Shown piece after piece: positions 52,141 through 52,233 of a stretch of 52,233 bases of DNA; position 1 is the stretch's first letter, and every line of letters begins with the position of its first letter. The translations under genes were made by a program, and so were the position numbers. This DNA is from Rhizobium lentis (GTDB lineage: Bacteria > Pseudomonadota > Alphaproteobacteria > Rhizobiales > Rhizobiaceae): the NCBI RefSeq assembly GCF_014200175.1, contig NZ_JACHBD010000021.1, positions 1-52,233 on the forward strand, in the 5' to 3' direction. Under the pieces are notes generated by a model, which saw only the letters and a list, made by a program, of their open reading frames with translations, did no database searches and was not told where the DNA came from.

Positions 52141-52196
52141 GGAATCAAAAAGCCCGCCGGATTTGCGGGCTATTTTTGTATATGGTTGCGGGGGCA
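52141..52196. repeat. Right imperfect copy of terminator plus tRNA-fMet 3' end
   Basis: GGAATCAAAA-AGCCCGC ... TGGTTGCGGGGGCA matches 40322-40375. Here the repeat runs into the tRNA gene itself. The two copies flank the 11.8-kb polyol block in the same orientation. Confidence 0.75.
52151..52171. terminator. Intrinsic terminator between the SDR gene and tRNA-fMet
   Basis: AGCCCGC (52151-52157) and GCGGGCT (52165-52171) with a 7-base loop; an A run precedes and an ATTTTT run follows. It can stop both the rightward SDR transcript and the leftward tRNA (probably rrn) transcript. Confidence 0.75.
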
Positions 52197-52233
52197 GGAT
52201 TTGAACCTGCGGCCTTCAGGTTATGAGCCTGAC
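52183..52233 (-). tRNA. tRNA-fMet (CAT), 3' part only
   Basis: Read on the minus strand it gives an anticodon loop CTCATAA between TCAGG and CCTGA, a T arm with GGTTCAAATCC, and an acceptor end CCCCCGCAACCA with encoded CCA. This matches the bacterial initiator tRNA. The 5' part lies beyond the window. In rhizobia this gene commonly follows 5S rRNA at the end of rRNA operons, so an rrn operon may lie to the right; that is inference. Confidence 0.92.

Overview
The window looks like a chromosomal segment of a Rhizobium-type alphaproteobacterium (R. leguminosarum/R. etli group is my best guess). The grounds are GC-rich coding sequence, exo/pss-style polysaccharide genes, a RIME-like palindromic repeat at 37972-38087, a second-type nuo cluster, and an initiator tRNA-fMet entering from the right edge. 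In rhizobia that tRNA usually closes an rRNA operon. The species and replicon are inferred, not shown.

Region 1 (1-23224) is an exopolysaccharide (EPS) locus. A left arm on the minus strand carries a secreted GH16 glycanase, a Wzx/ExoT-like flippase, two GT4 glycosyltransferases and a Crp-type regulator. A right arm on the plus strand carries an ExoY-like initiating sugar transferase, an ExoP-like co-polymerase, a GT2 enzyme, an ExoF/Wza-like export protein, a Wzy/ExoQ-like polymerase, then GT8 and GT2 enzymes. Together these make a complete Wzx/Wzy-type pathway. A second, decaying module follows: a regulator pseudogene, a degenerate ExoY-like protein and a second small ExoX-like membrane protein. 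Both ExoY-like genes carry the same CRP-like site at the same distance from the start codon. An acyltransferase and the PQQ glucose dehydrogenase gcd complete the block. A 131-bp direct repeat of the 3' end of an ABC ATPase gene brackets the region (1-131 and 23057-23187). A broken adenylate cyclase gene lies at the right end.

Region 2 (23448-40158) is a second-type respiratory complex I cluster: nuoJ, nuoK, an MrpD-like subunit, a small membrane protein, a NuoL-like subunit, nuoM, nuoN, then nuoA to nuoG. A RIME-like repeat and a CBS-domain gene follow, and nuoI and nuoH lie on the opposite strand, convergent with the rest. The cluster encodes four antiporter-like proton-pumping subunits instead of three. 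The NuoL-like one has Asn at the usual TM7 lysine, and NuoG keeps the four cysteines for cluster N7.

Region 3 (40322-52196) is a polyol/ketose catabolic block lying between two imperfect copies of a terminator plus tRNA-fMet 3' end. A minus-strand operon encodes a D-tagatose/D-psicose 3-epimerase-like enzyme, a ROK regulator, a PfkB kinase, a GatZ/KbaZ protein and two SDR dehydrogenases. A divergent plus-strand operon encodes an ABC importer (binding protein, two permeases, a 68-aa membrane protein, ATPase) and a DCXR-like SDR. The likely route is polyol uptake, oxidation to a ketohexose such as tagatose, phosphorylation, and C4 epimerisation to fructose 6-phosphate. No integrase or transposase gene is visible anywhere in the window.
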